Both the position numbers and the translations under genes were made by a program. A stretch of DNA of 64,000 nucleotides from Sympetrum striolatum (taxonomy: Eukaryota > Arthropoda > Insecta > Odonata > Libellulidae), in NCBI GenBank assembly GCA_947579665.1, contig OX388352.1, positions 35,644,216-35,708,215 of the forward strand. Direction: 5' to 3'. Every line of letters starts with the position of its first letter. The first letter of the stretch is position 1. The notes under the pieces are model-generated. The model was not told where the DNA came from. It made no database searches and saw only the letters and a list, made by a program, of their open reading frames with translations. Positions 38,623 through 45,451 of this stretch are shown here, piece by piece.

Positions 38623-41600
38623 GGGGTCTTTATTAGGTGAGATTGAGACTAAAAAGTCTCCTCTTCCATCTAACCTGTAATGTAACGTGGACCATTGTTA
38701 TAATTTCTGCGCCAGTCATTGCACTCTCTCAGTAATTATTGTTGTTAAAATTCTATTATTATTACTATTAAATTTATTAAATGGACATAAAAATGCCCTC
38801 TGTCTATTATAAAAGGATACATAAAACAAATACAACATAATATATCATTGTATTGATATCAATTTAATAAATACACCAATATAACTCACTTTAAAATTAT
38901 TAGTAATAAAAATGGATATTTAAAAAATGTATATAAAAGAATTATTATATTCAAACTTTATAAAAATTAATTATTACAAGACATAAATAATCAAGTAAAC
39001 ACTGCAATATCATCATCTTACAATAAACAAAACCTTACGATTTACAGTAAAAATCCGTTATAACAAGTATGATATATCACAAGAGTTGGGTTATAGTGAG
39101 TGATATTTTTGCCATTGTCGTCTTACAGAAAAAAGGATTGCGAGTTACATCCATTATAACGAGTGGTTATTTCTGAAGTATTAGTATAAGGATTGCCACA
39201 TTTCTATATTTGTCTTGCAGGAAGCATATCTTGGAATCGTCCATTGATGTGAGAGACAAAGCTCGACAAGCAATCGGTAATCTGGGGCGTGTTATCTCAT
39301 CACAGAGCAGAAAAAAATTAAATGAAAAAATTATCGTCATCTAATTCATGCATTTGCTTCCCTCAACTTGCCTTGCCCTTCTTTGGCAAAAATGCTTCAT
39401 GGGAGCTCTGATTACAGACTTCTCACGACTTTCACTCTCCCTTTTGTCCCTCCGTACATCTTATCCAGTCGTCTTTTGTTTCTTTTTGGTGACGACCCCT
39501 CTAGTCAGTGCAGGAATTTTTAATTGAGTTCCCATCATCCACCTGTGGGATTTTTTTTTTCATATGAAACTTGGCACCAAATCATCTGATCCAAGATAAG
39601 AGAGAATATGAGAGATGAAAGTAGTGCTGATATGGATTCCCAGAGGAACCTCTCCCCCTCCCTGCAACAGTTATTGCTTATAGCGTGTTAATGAAAAATA
39701 TCTCAAGAAAGCAATTTGATAAGCTTTTTAGTTAGTACTTGTCCAATATTTGTCAATTCTCATTATAATAGACTTCTACTGTACATGTTATTGAAAGAAA
39801 TAAAGATCCCGTCTCTGTTACACTAGAAAATAAAAAATAAATAAAACATATCTTGCTATTGATATTACTTTTTAAAAGTACCTGCACTAGTATTATCCTA
39901 ATTCATAAGTTATAAAAATTTGCAGGTTTTATTCAAATTTAAAAACATATTGCAACAAGACATAAGTAAATAGAATAATTCATGGATATGTAATTATAAA
40001 ATTCTTAAACATTACAGTATACAGAGCTTTAAATCCTATCTATGCATCATATATTATTATAATCATTATTGTTGATGGTAATGGTTTTTATTCTCTGAAT
40101 ACTCTTTAGCAGCAATTATGAAAATGGAAGAGGTATATGGAGGTGGTCAATCTGCATCCTCATCAGGCAAATCTTCTCCAACAGAAGGCACACCTGATGA
40201 AGGATTGCCCAAATCAGGTGCTATGAGACCACCACCTCCCCGTCCTGCTCCTCCATCTCGTCCTCCTCCTCCATCATTACCTAAGTCACCTCAAGGTTCA
40301 CCAGCAGCTACAAGAAAGCCTCCACCTAAGGTATAGAACATTATATAAAAATTTTTAATTGTATTTACTTATCACCTTGCATTATTTCTACCTCTAATGA
40401 TAGCTCAAGCTTTTACCATAAAAAAGCATATTTACTTGAAAATAATGCGCATCCTTTAGGACTCATTTTCAGCTAAAAAATTGGGTGTGCATTAGAATGG
40501 CGCACTAGATGTGGGCACATTACTACTGGTGCACATGTCCAGTAGTGGAGGGCCAGCCAGGCTCATCCTGGTTCCATGTAACTCATCGAACAATCCACCA
40601 ATGCACTATTGTTGTTATGACTATAAGAGCCTCTGCAGACTACAGACTCAGCTGTCGACCAATAGTTTTTAATTGAAAGTGGATCGGTTAGCCCATTAAA
40701 CTTTTTAAATTACCTCTTTTAAATTTGTTTATGTGTTTAGGACTTTCAGCATGGATCACCAGTGCTTTGTATATAGTGTTTGCGAATATAAATATACAGA
40801 TATGGCATCATAATCACTTAGACAGGCTGTACAAAGGCTTTGAAAGGTGTGGCTGCATGTCTTAACCTTTAAAGTGCAGTTGTAGACTATAATCCACTGC
40901 CTATAAAAAACGTTTGACAATATGAAAATTCTTTCATGGTTTAAGACAAAATTTTTCTTTCTTTTTGAACAGATTATGCCTAAAAATTTTTCTTAGCAAC
41001 AATTTCAGGGGTGAAAATGTTATAGCATTATTATGGTGATATAAATAAAATAAAGGCCCAATTTTCTCTCAAAAGAAGCTTTAACAGATAAAAGGTGGTT
41101 TAAACTTATTAGATTGTACTGGCTCTTGCACAGTACCAAATTTCGGGATATAACATATAAAGTTTAAGAGTTAGTATGTAGCAACAAATACCTAGGAGTC
41201 ACGTTTAGCAATAAATTGTATTTTAAATAACTTATTCGCAAAGTGTTTTGTAAAATTAATATGTACAATGCAAATATTACATGATGGAACATTGAGGGGA
41301 TGCTCAGAGTCAAAGAAATAGCTTATTTATCTCTTATTTGACCTGTAGAATACTCGTTACAGGGAAGTAATCACAAAAACAGATAATTACTTTTTCATTT
41401 TTTCCCCAGGCTATTGGAGAGGCTATTAGGGTAGATTGAGTAGAGATGGTGTTATTACACCCCCTGCCATAAATCTCTGGAAGCTCGCAGAGTGTATATC
41501 TTAATCCAAATGTTGCTGCCTGATTTGGGATCCAGATGAATTAGACCTAGTGCACACTGGCGACTTTTTATCCACAGTCAGTTTTCTCAGAAAAGCAAGG

Positions 41601-44600
41601 ACCACAGCATTTTTCATACCTGAGCATACCGTACAAGAAAAAAAAAGAAAAACGCTAGACTACAATGCCCATAGTAACATGGATTATAAGATCATATTAT
41701 ATTTCAGCAAATCTTTAAGTGGAGGAAGATTCTGTATTTAAGTAGATTAACAACCCATATTAACTTCATAGAACAGTAGTTTTGCAAAGAACCTTTATGC
41801 TATTGAGGGCTCTCGATAATTTTAATCCAGAGTTAACATCATGGAAAAATAATATGTGTAAAGAACTTGCACATCGGACTAATCAAAATATAATTCCCTG
41901 CTTTTAATCTACACAAGCACTCAATTTCCTCTTCAAAGCCCACTATCATCCATTGTTATTTATAATTTTAGGTATTATTGCATTATTACTCCATTTTTAT
42001 TCTTATTACGTTTTCTCTAATATTCCCTTCCTCTGTTGACCTAATTTACAGTAGTTCATTTTCTCTTAATTATCATATTATAATTAAGCCCTATTATTTT
42101 TACAAAAAAGTTCATCCTGCAGGCATGTGGAGCATTAACAGAAATTACCAAGCTCGTTTTAAATCTGCATTGATGGAAATTTTAATGTTAGGAGAAAATA
42201 TGAGCAACGAAAGAAATTCTTGTCTAATATTTTTGAAGAAGAGAGAGTTATGTGTAAGATTCAAGCGGATTTTAGAAAATACGAATTAAATTCTTTCATA
42301 ATATCACTAGTGCTTCTGAAGCATCAAACAATGACTTCTAGCTAGTATTTATATAAATAATAATTTCTCAAAGCATTCAGAACATGCCAGGCATAAGAAG
42401 GAAGATAAAAAGTTTGCAGACTCGCTCTTGTTGAGGTCCTCGTCTGTTATGCATGTTGTTTACGTGGTAACTTTGTTTTGTCCCACCTGTAGAAAACTAC
42501 TAGGGTCATTCCATGTCAAATCAACACAGTTTAGAGGAAAATTTTTCCTCACCATCTCCAATTTTCATAAAATTTTGTATACTTATACTACTTGATAATA
42601 CTAATATTAATGCAAATTTTTAAATTTTTATCTCTAACCGTTTCTGAGATATGAGTATGTAAAGTTTCAAAAACTCGCCAAAAAGACGTGAACGCTCATT
42701 TTTTAAATCTCTCTAGAAGTTGTTCCAGTTCATCCAGTGAGCTGGAAGAGGTGTTATTTTACAGCATTTAAAATGTTCTTTCAAATGATATGCAACATGA
42801 TAAGGATATTAATGAAAAAAGTTTTTTTTTATCCATATAAACAATTTGTTTAAATATTTTTTCAAAAAGTACATCATTTAAAATTCTCAAAATATTAGTA
42901 TAAATACTTAGTACTGTTGTGAATCGTATAGTAAAATATGAAAGTGGGGTCTTAACGGGTTCAGTGTTAAAAAAAAAATACTTCTGTTGCTGGTTTTCCA
43001 ATGTTACCGAAGTCCCGCGTGAAACACCCCAAATTGCGTCAATACCGCGAAACATGATCGTAAAACGTGCGTATGCAGAATGCTATTGATATGGTTGTGA
43101 ATAAGCCTGCATGGTTTTCACTGAAAAATTTGTAGAGAAGATATTTTGAGAGAAGAAAGTTTTACGGAAGGTCCAAACCAGGCAAAAATTTACCATCAGA
43201 TATTGTCGAAACTGTTCATTCGTTCTATGAAAGTGATGAAGTAAGTCGGGCAATGCCAGCTGTGAAGGACTGTGTAAAAGTTACAAAACCAGATGGAAAT
43301 AAGACAAATTTTCAAAAAGACTTATTTTATGCAAGCTTTCAAACATTTCAAAGACAAGTTTCCTAACATTAAAATAGGTTTCTCTATGTTTGCTGCGCTG
43401 AGACCCAAACAGTGCATTTTAGCTGGGCAGAGTGGCACACACACTGTGTGTGCACAACTCATCAAAACATTAAGTTAATGATAGAGAATGCCAAACTAAA
43501 TATGGTAACAACTAGAACCCAAACAGTGCATTTTAGCTGGGCAGAGTGGCACACACACTGTGTGTGCACAACTCATCAAAACATTAAGTTAATGATAGAG
43601 AATGCCAAACTAAATATGGTAACAACTAGAAACCTAAAAAATTACAAGCAATGTATTGCAAAAATGCTTTGTAACCCATCATCAATTGATTGCAACATGG
43701 GAAATTGTGAATATTGCCCTGGACTAACTGAAATCCGTAACATGTTACAAGACTCTTTTGATGAAAATTTAACTAAAAAGTTCAATTACAACAGTGGGTG
43801 TCAGTTGACCGCTGTAATCTGGAGACCTTGAAAAAACTTCTAAGGAGTTTATCCATTTATTCTGTAGTAAGATGTCTGCTTTGGTTAGGCATGACTTTAT
43901 TGCCAATCAACAAGGAGTATTCCTTAACAACACTAAAGAATATCATCACGATTCAGAATTTATTGTTACTTGTGATTTTTCAGAAAATTATAGTATAGTT
44001 CTTCAGGATGAAGCCCAGAGTTATCACTGGACAAGCCAACAGATTACAATACATCCTTTTGTTACATATTACAAACAAAATTGAACATTTGAGCGTTGTC
44101 ATTATTTCAGACTGCCTATAGCTCAACACAGCAGCTGTTTATACATTTCAAAAGAAGCTCATTTCTTATTTAACAAACAAATTTCAAAAGCTTCCAAAAA
44201 AGATTTTTTATTTTTCTGACGGTTTGGCCCCTCAGTATAAAAACAAGAAAAATTTCCTGAACCTTTGCCTTTATGGAAAGGACCATGCGATGGAGAAGGC
44301 AGTTCTGTTAAAATACTGGCAGCTCGTGCTAGTTTGCAACGGCCATATGACAACCAAATTCAAACCCCACAAGATCTCTTTGAGTGGGCAGTAGAAAACA
44401 TACCAAACTTAAATTTTGGCTTTTCCACAAAAGAGGATTATGCTGTTTCAGAAATATTCCTGGAAAGCCGTTTTGAACTTGCCATTGAAAAAATATTTAA
44501 ACAAATTGTTTATATGGATAAAAAAAACTTTTTTCATTAATATCCCAATATGTTGCATATCATTTGAAAGAACATTTTAAATGCTGTAAAATAACACCTC

Positions 44601-45451
44601 TTCCAGCTCACTGGATGAACTGGAACAACTTCTAGAGAGATTTAAAAAATGAGCGTTCACGTCTTTTTGGCGAGTTTTTGAAACTTTACATAGTCATATC
44701 TCAGAAACAGTTTGAGATAAAAATTTAAAAATTGGCATTATTATTAGTATTATCAAGTAGTATAAGTATACAAAATTTTAAGAAAATCTGAGATGGTGAG
44801 GTTAAATGGGTGTGCTGATTTGACATGGAATGACCCACTATGTTTTATCTAAACTACCAAGTGATTGTCATTCTCCATCGTGAACCTAGGAACTTCTTGG
44901 GACTCCGGGATCAGGATGTTAATTTAACAACTTCTTTACTGTAGGATATATCTCTTTAACCTGTTTTCTGTTTTATTACCCAGGCTGGAGTGTTAAGCTT
45001 TCCGATGAGGGCACCATTTCCTCCAAGGTTGCTAGGAAGAGAATCTCCTCTTCCTCCTCCCCCAGAAAGTCCTACAGAAAATTCAGAAAGTGATAGAGAA
45101 AATGAGCCCAGCCCATCTAAGTGTTGCGAAGGTTTCAGTGAGCCAGAGGTAGAAGAAGAAGTAGTTTCCAGACCAGCTCCTCAAGGACCTCCACCACCCC
45201 CTCCTGCAAGAGATACACCTGAAGCTCAAAGCAGTCCACCAGCGCTAGGACCTCCTCCTCCACTGCCGCAAAGACAGAGGCCTCCAGGAAGTCCACAAGC
45301 AGGACCATCTGGCACATGTGGTCCTTCTGGTTCAAGCGCTACTTCTGGTAGTCCTCAAGATTCTTCTCCTCCCACCCCACCCCCTGTTCCAGCTCGTACT
45401 GGAGCCCCTCCTCCAGTACCTGCTCGTAATCAGAATGCTCCAGCCCCTTGA
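16006..45451 (+). CDS. Synj: Synaptojanin, phosphoinositide phosphatase (21 coding exons, complete)
   Basis: The 21 exons listed below join through GT-AG introns with matching phases into 1230 codons ending in TGA. Synaptojanin dephosphorylates PI(4,5)P2 and other phosphoinositides on endocytic vesicles and drives clathrin uncoating. Domains in order: Sac1 phosphatase (about residues 1-480) with the CX5R site CLDCLDR at 389-395; inositol 5-phosphatase (about 532-857) with [10 protein letters not shown] (535-544), [10 protein letters not shown] (730-739), PAWTDRVLW (805-813) and SDHRPV (844-849); RRM-like DUF1866 region (about 870-1000); proline-rich tail (1030-1230) with PPPVPAR repeats that fit SH3 ligands such as endophilin. 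All catalytic motifs are intact. Length is close to the roughly 1200 residues I remember for Drosophila Synj. Alternative exons were not looked for beyond this chain. Confidence 0.96.
19529..19615 (+). CDS. Synj: Synj exon 2 (residues 43-71)
   Basis: Encodes [20 protein letters not shown] and LGVLQLNA. Acceptor tttag and donor gtattt. The preceding intron is 3.4 kb with no recognised elements. Confidence 0.93.
19851..20118 (+). CDS. Synj: Synj exon 3 (residues 72-160, Sac domain)
   Basis: Encodes [14 protein letters not shown] through KETDNRFFW, a strongly conserved Sac1 segment. Acceptor ttccag; the donor splits the Trp codon. Confidence 0.95.
21880..22044 (+). CDS. Synj: Synj exon 4 (residues 161-215, Sac domain)
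   Basis: Encodes [14 protein letters not shown] through [11 protein letters not shown]. Acceptor tttcag, donor gtaaga. The upstream intron holds an unexplained 82-codon open frame at 21224-21472. Confidence 0.95.
23167..23311 (+). CDS. Synj: Synj exon 5 (residues 216-264, Sac domain)
   Basis: Encodes [20 protein letters not shown] and [15 protein letters not shown], a signature of Sac-family phosphatases. Acceptor tttcag, donor gtgatt. Confidence 0.96.
23431..23775. mobile_element. MITE with TA target site, in Synj intron 5
   Basis: Imperfect inverted termini, TACCGTATTATCCCAAATAT on the left and TACCGTATTAGCTCGAATAT on the reverse strand at the right, enclose about 340 bp without coding potential. 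The TA ends suggest a Tc1/mariner- or pogo-related MITE. Confidence 0.6.
24067..24240 (+). CDS. Synj: Synj exon 6 (residues 265-322, Sac domain)
   Basis: Encodes [19 protein letters not shown] through EAVLSQLFQ. Acceptor ttctag, donor gtacat. Confidence 0.95.
24330..24499 (+). CDS. Synj: Synj exon 7 (residues 323-378, Sac domain)
   Basis: Encodes [20 protein letters not shown] through CQGTEVL. Acceptor ttacag, donor gtttgt. Confidence 0.95.
24693..24774 (+). CDS. Synj: Synj exon 8 (residues 379-406, Sac catalytic CX5R)
   Basis: Encodes [16 protein letters not shown], the Sac catalytic loop with Cys389 and Arg395. Acceptor ttcag, donor gtacta. Confidence 0.97.
24882..25034 (+). CDS. Synj: Synj exon 9 (residues 407-457)
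   Basis: Encodes [16 protein letters not shown] through [12 protein letters not shown], the end of the Sac module. Acceptor tttcag, donor gtaagg. Confidence 0.95.
25107..25263 (+). CDS. Synj: Synj exon 10 (residues 458-509)
   Basis: Encodes [19 protein letters not shown] through [10 protein letters not shown]. The end is set by phase: CAT G joins CT CCT of exon 11. The 72-bp intron before it is the shortest in the gene. Confidence 0.93.
25423..25605 (+). CDS. Synj: Synj exon 11 (residues 510-570, start of the 5-phosphatase domain)
   Basis: Encodes [18 protein letters not shown], the first strand and Asn-containing motif of inositol 5-phosphatases. Acceptor tattag, donor gtaagt. Confidence 0.95.
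25636..26692. mobile_element. Non-coding DNA-transposon-like repeat with internal tandem units
   Basis: Lies in Synj intron 11. Both ends carry the inverted block ACTTTCTCCATA (25636-25647, and reverse complement near 26642-26653). The left end forms a hairpin, CTTTCTC...GAGAAAG. Inside, a unit starting GTGGGCGCTCTAAC repeats at 25821, 26138 and 26454 (period about 317 bp) and contains ACCGGAAGTCGAGCTT and its partial inverse AGCTCATTTCCGGTT. A TG microsatellite follows the left end. No ORF. The class is unknown, and the right boundary is approximate. Confidence 0.55.
25769..25817. repeat. (TG)n microsatellite
   Basis: An almost perfect run of TG dinucleotides inside the intron-11 repeat. 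It also produces spurious Cys/Val and His/Thr open frames on the two strands. Confidence 0.95.
26759..26867 (+). CDS. Synj: Synj exon 12 (residues 571-606)
   Basis: Encodes [20 protein letters not shown] and [15 protein letters not shown], the conserved Glu-containing substrate-site region of 5-phosphatases. Acceptor ttttag, donor gtaggt. Confidence 0.95.
27187..27374 (+). CDS. Synj: Synj exon 13 (residues 607-669)
   Basis: Encodes [18 protein letters not shown] through [10 protein letters not shown], including [16 protein letters not shown]. Acceptor atcag, donor gtatgt. Confidence 0.95.
28795..28940 (+). CDS. Synj: Synj exon 14 (residues 670-718)
   Basis: Encodes [19 protein letters not shown] and [15 protein letters not shown], core 5-phosphatase strands. 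Acceptor ttccag, donor gtattt. Confidence 0.95.
29020..29157 (+). CDS. Synj: Synj exon 15 (residues 719-764, catalytic [10 protein letters not shown])
   Basis: Encodes [16 protein letters not shown], the first hallmark motif of the 5-phosphatase active site, and ends EHDQLR. Acceptor ttttag, donor gtaatg. Confidence 0.97.
29473..29647 (+). CDS. Synj: Synj exon 16 (residues 765-822, catalytic PAWTDRVLW)
   Basis: Encodes [15 protein letters not shown] and [15 protein letters not shown], the second hallmark motif. Acceptor ttacag, donor gtagat. Confidence 0.96.
30625..30815 (+). CDS. Synj: Synj exon 17 (residues 823-886)
   Basis: Encodes [17 protein letters not shown], the final 5-phosphatase motif, then the linker [15 protein letters not shown] into the RRM-like region. 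Acceptor ttttag, donor gtaaat. Confidence 0.95.
31149..31588. mobile_element. MITE family M1, copy 1 (Synj intron 17)
   Basis: Starts TAATGCGTGCCC and ends with the inverse, GGTGTGCATTA. An internal copy of the inverse near 31193-31203 lets the first 55 bp fold as a hairpin. The body matches 40443-40890 over several hundred bases with many substitutions (shared blocks include CACTCACCCTGGTTCCAT-like and GAAAGAGCCTC-like stretches). No coding capacity; superfamily not assigned. Confidence 0.55.
31825..32723 (+). mobile_element. pogo/Tigger-like element, copy 1 (Synj intron 17)
   Basis: Termini AGTAGAAGTCCGTTATAAC and, at the right, GACTTCTACTG followed by TA match the CAGTAGAAGTC...GTTATAAC terminal repeats of pogo/Tigger elements. 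Subterminal GTTATAACGAG-like repeats occur on both sides. Frame 32491-32643 (plus) encodes a transposase-tail-like peptide with [16 protein letters not shown] and [11 protein letters not shown]. Most of the transposase is deleted. Confidence 0.7.
33293..33478 (+). CDS. Synj: Synj exon 18 (residues 887-948, RRM-like DUF1866)
   Basis: Encodes [18 protein letters not shown] and [18 protein letters not shown], an RRM-type alpha/beta pattern following the 5-phosphatase domain. Acceptor ttttag, donor gtactt. Confidence 0.93.
33934..34093 (+). CDS. Synj: Synj exon 19 (residues 949-1001)
   Basis: Encodes [18 protein letters not shown] through [10 protein letters not shown], the end of the DUF1866 region. 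Acceptor tttcag; donor gttagt (second intron base normal, third unusual). Confidence 0.9.
34703..38290 (-). CDS. R4/Dong-like reverse transcriptase-endonuclease polyprotein
   Basis: A single 1195-codon frame. In order: a basic N-terminal part with [19 protein letters not shown] (about 88-106), resembling the N-terminal region of R4-clade proteins; reverse transcriptase (about 490-760) with [16 protein letters not shown] and the catalytic [13 protein letters not shown]; a CCHC motif [19 protein letters not shown] (about 1034-1052); and a restriction-like endonuclease with RPDILLIN followed by AIIIDIAVP. Both catalytic Asp of the RT are present. The enzyme nicks the target and primes cDNA synthesis there. 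The start at 38290 is the first in-frame ATG, and translation could begin further in. No breaks were seen, so it may be active. Confidence 0.9.
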   Translation of the reverse strand: MEMRNRSLGKVPLPGDRQGMSMAGGRHDREQAGVRELRRRAPVSQETTAPSEEDSMANTQQATRTDAASNGLPAQVRGAAGRDDRTKRIKWSREMNMDIIKAFYRANKCEDKPLPGYRHILHAEFSKIRPELHQSEQNIVDRRNVILRKGYLTALEIEEIRKQVFEEQNPHLTEEVELETESVNGETENMESISNMATSVTFREHENDELLAKMQSLIEFFKGTKPSERPKLPKLINPSKASGIIDRVNKILRLHLIQINDLEEIQLALYCGATMVIELNGQKAYRPRITNQLHRNRDERKPPWRTRLEKSINYFRANADIIDAFLSGNTSRKIVGKVSNICSQANIDQNSSNARQLLQDLKDTFRQKAKVKGARLKRYNELTKRKKQNRDFMNNRKKFFRQLEMNNTDSKEFREPDAEEVVENWRNLWSIPKHYNHDAEWVKDIQNKQQNLIPMPSIELNEYDILKAVKRTSNWKAPGPDHLQNYWLKYFTAAHKPLALSFTDILENPDQLPQHLTEGTTYLIYKKGNPSNPTNYRPITCLSVIYKLFTALLCDKIYQHCEINHLISEEQKGCIRKALGCKHQLTVDAVILKQAQVKQRNLEMAYIDYSKAFDSVPHSWLIKVLEIYKICPKIRNTLSSIMSMWKTRLMRGNYSIGEINIRRGIFQGDSLSPLWFCLAINPLSTLLKDTNIGYKLIRNGKRRLNHLLFMDDVKLYAETPEKLKSLIKTVSLFSRDICMSFGLEKCATVSIKRGTIKKHEEDFLGIKNLRQDEIYKYLGSLQNGRIDHTQLKKEFKEKYIRRIAKLCNTKLSGKRIVEGINSWAVPILIYSFGVVKWSESDLDEIDRKTRTLLTKFRFLHPNSSVKRLYLPRKEGGRGLLNIKNMCNVQVSQMKEKLRTSSDELMKMAVEADEGYTPLNLQQEGTSKELNTQEDKKVWESMDIHGKFPRLLDEPYIDKKASLQWIHKGYLYPETEGFLFAIQDRVMKTLNYQKHILKLNVEDRCRKCGKTGESIEHIMAGCPNLADTAYLGRHNQVAKLIHQQLGMKYELLDEDIVPYYKYQPAPVLERNKIILYWDRPILTDKTINYNRPDILLINNANKTAIIIDIAVPLSQNIRRTEMEKRDKYEELAWQLKDIWKLVEVQVVPFVISVEGLMTYNFGKNLEKIGLEEYTIGAAQKAVLLQTCHIMRKFLSN
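38430..38565 (-). ncRNA. Candidate HDV-like self-cleaving ribozyme at the 5' end of the R4/Dong-like element
   Basis: On the minus strand the first 7 bases, CCCTCCC (38565-38559), pair perfectly with GGGAGGG (38535-38529), like the 7-bp P1 of HDV ribozymes. Between them GCC and GGT could form a short P3. ACCGGC (38498-38493) and GCCGGT (38461-38456) can form P4. GGTTCAC just after P1 can pair with GTGAACC near 38420-38426 as P2. HDV-like ribozymes are established at the 5' ends of R2 and some other non-LTR elements. The P4-to-P2 spacing is longer than usual and the catalytic C was not placed, so this is a hypothesis. Confidence 0.4.
38566..38622. repeat. (TTA)19 microsatellite
   Basis: Nineteen TTA units, immediately upstream of the R4/Dong-like element on its own strand. 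Probably the insertion target. Confidence 0.95.
39045..39781 (+). mobile_element. pogo/Tigger-like element, copy 2 (Synj intron 19)
   Basis: Starts CAGTAAAAATCCGTTATAAC and ends GACTTCTACTG, flanked on both sides by TA (39043-39044, 39782-39783), the standard target duplication of this superfamily. It shares most of its length with the copy at 31825-32723 (for example TTTCTATATTTGTCTTGCAG) but is shorter and has no open transposase frame. Confidence 0.75.
40110..40330 (+). CDS. Synj: Synj exon 20 (residues 1002-1075, start of the proline-rich tail)
   Basis: Encodes [20 protein letters not shown] after a Ser/Gly-rich linker. Acceptor tttag, donor gtatag. The preceding 6-kb intron is the longest of the gene and holds the R4/Dong-like and Tigger-like elements. 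Confidence 0.92.
40443..40890. mobile_element. MITE family M1, copy 2 (Synj intron 20)
   Basis: Starts TAATGCGCATCCTTTAGG and contains GGGTGTGCATTAGAATGG, the same terminal motif and order of blocks as the copy at 31149-31588. Right end approximate (about 40880-40890). Non-coding. Confidence 0.5.
41155..41560 (+). mobile_element. Degenerate fragment of non-LTR retrotransposon family A
   Basis: The plus strand translates with breaks into [11 protein letters not shown] (near 41188), then [10 protein letters not shown], then FFPRLLERL, the same landmarks as the 9.0-9.6-kb copy. The 3' motif TTACACCCCCTGCCATAAA follows at about 41455-41474. A later stretch with PDLGSR and neighbouring blocks suggests rearrangement. 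Several stops; non-functional. Confidence 0.6.
41561..42498. other. Synj intron 20, unassigned part
   Basis: Contains a 103-codon open frame (41978-42289) with a hydrophobic start and a basic end. No family recognised and no splice signals tie it to Synj. May be old transposon sequence. Confidence 0.3.
43090..44480 (+). pseudogene. Transposase-like gene of the long-TIR element, broken
   Basis: Successive frames carry the recurring landmarks of a family common in arthropod genomes: [19 protein letters not shown], then [19 protein letters not shown], then [20 protein letters not shown] with [11 protein letters not shown], then [22 protein letters not shown] sequence (with a break) and [20 protein letters not shown]. 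At least four frame changes separate these pieces. A 114-bp segment is tandemly duplicated (43403-43630). The conserved Asp/Glu-rich blocks fit a DDE-type enzyme, but the catalytic residues are not assigned. Confidence 0.6.
43403..43630 (+). repeat. Exact 114-bp tandem duplication (two units)
   Basis: Units 43403-43516 and 43517-43630 both begin ACCCAAACAGTGCATTTTAG and appear identical throughout. 114 is a multiple of three, so the reading frame runs through both (38 residues repeated). Confidence 0.9.
44984..45451 (+). CDS. Synj: Synj exon 21 (residues 1076-1230, proline-rich C-terminus)
   Basis: Encodes a Pro-rich tail with an acidic patch (about residues 1099-1125), [20 protein letters not shown], and two PPPVPAR motifs just before the C-terminus (RNQNAPAP then TGA). 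These fit class II SH3 ligands (PxxPxR). Acceptor cccag. The minus-strand open frame over this exon is a shadow of its composition. Confidence 0.93.
   Translation, partial: AGVLSFPMRAPFPPRLLGRESPLPPPPESPTENSESDRENEPSPSKCCEGFSEPEVEEEVVSRPAPQGPPPPPPARDTPEAQSSPPALGPPPPLPQRQRPPGSPQAGPSGTCGPSGSSATSGSPQDSSPPTPPPVPARTGAPPPVPARNQNAPAP

Larger units (their letters stand above)
42503..44836 (+). mobile_element. DNA transposon with about 350-bp terminal inverted repeats
   Basis: Left arm 42503-42865 and right arm 44485-44836 are inverted copies beginning GGGTCATTCCATGTCAAATC, and the element is flanked by the 4-bp target duplication ACTA (42499-42502 and 44837-44840). Between the arms lies a broken transposase-like gene on the plus strand. 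A 4-bp duplication is compatible with Sola- or Chapaev-like superfamilies; I could not decide between them. It sits in the last Synj intron. Confidence 0.8.
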
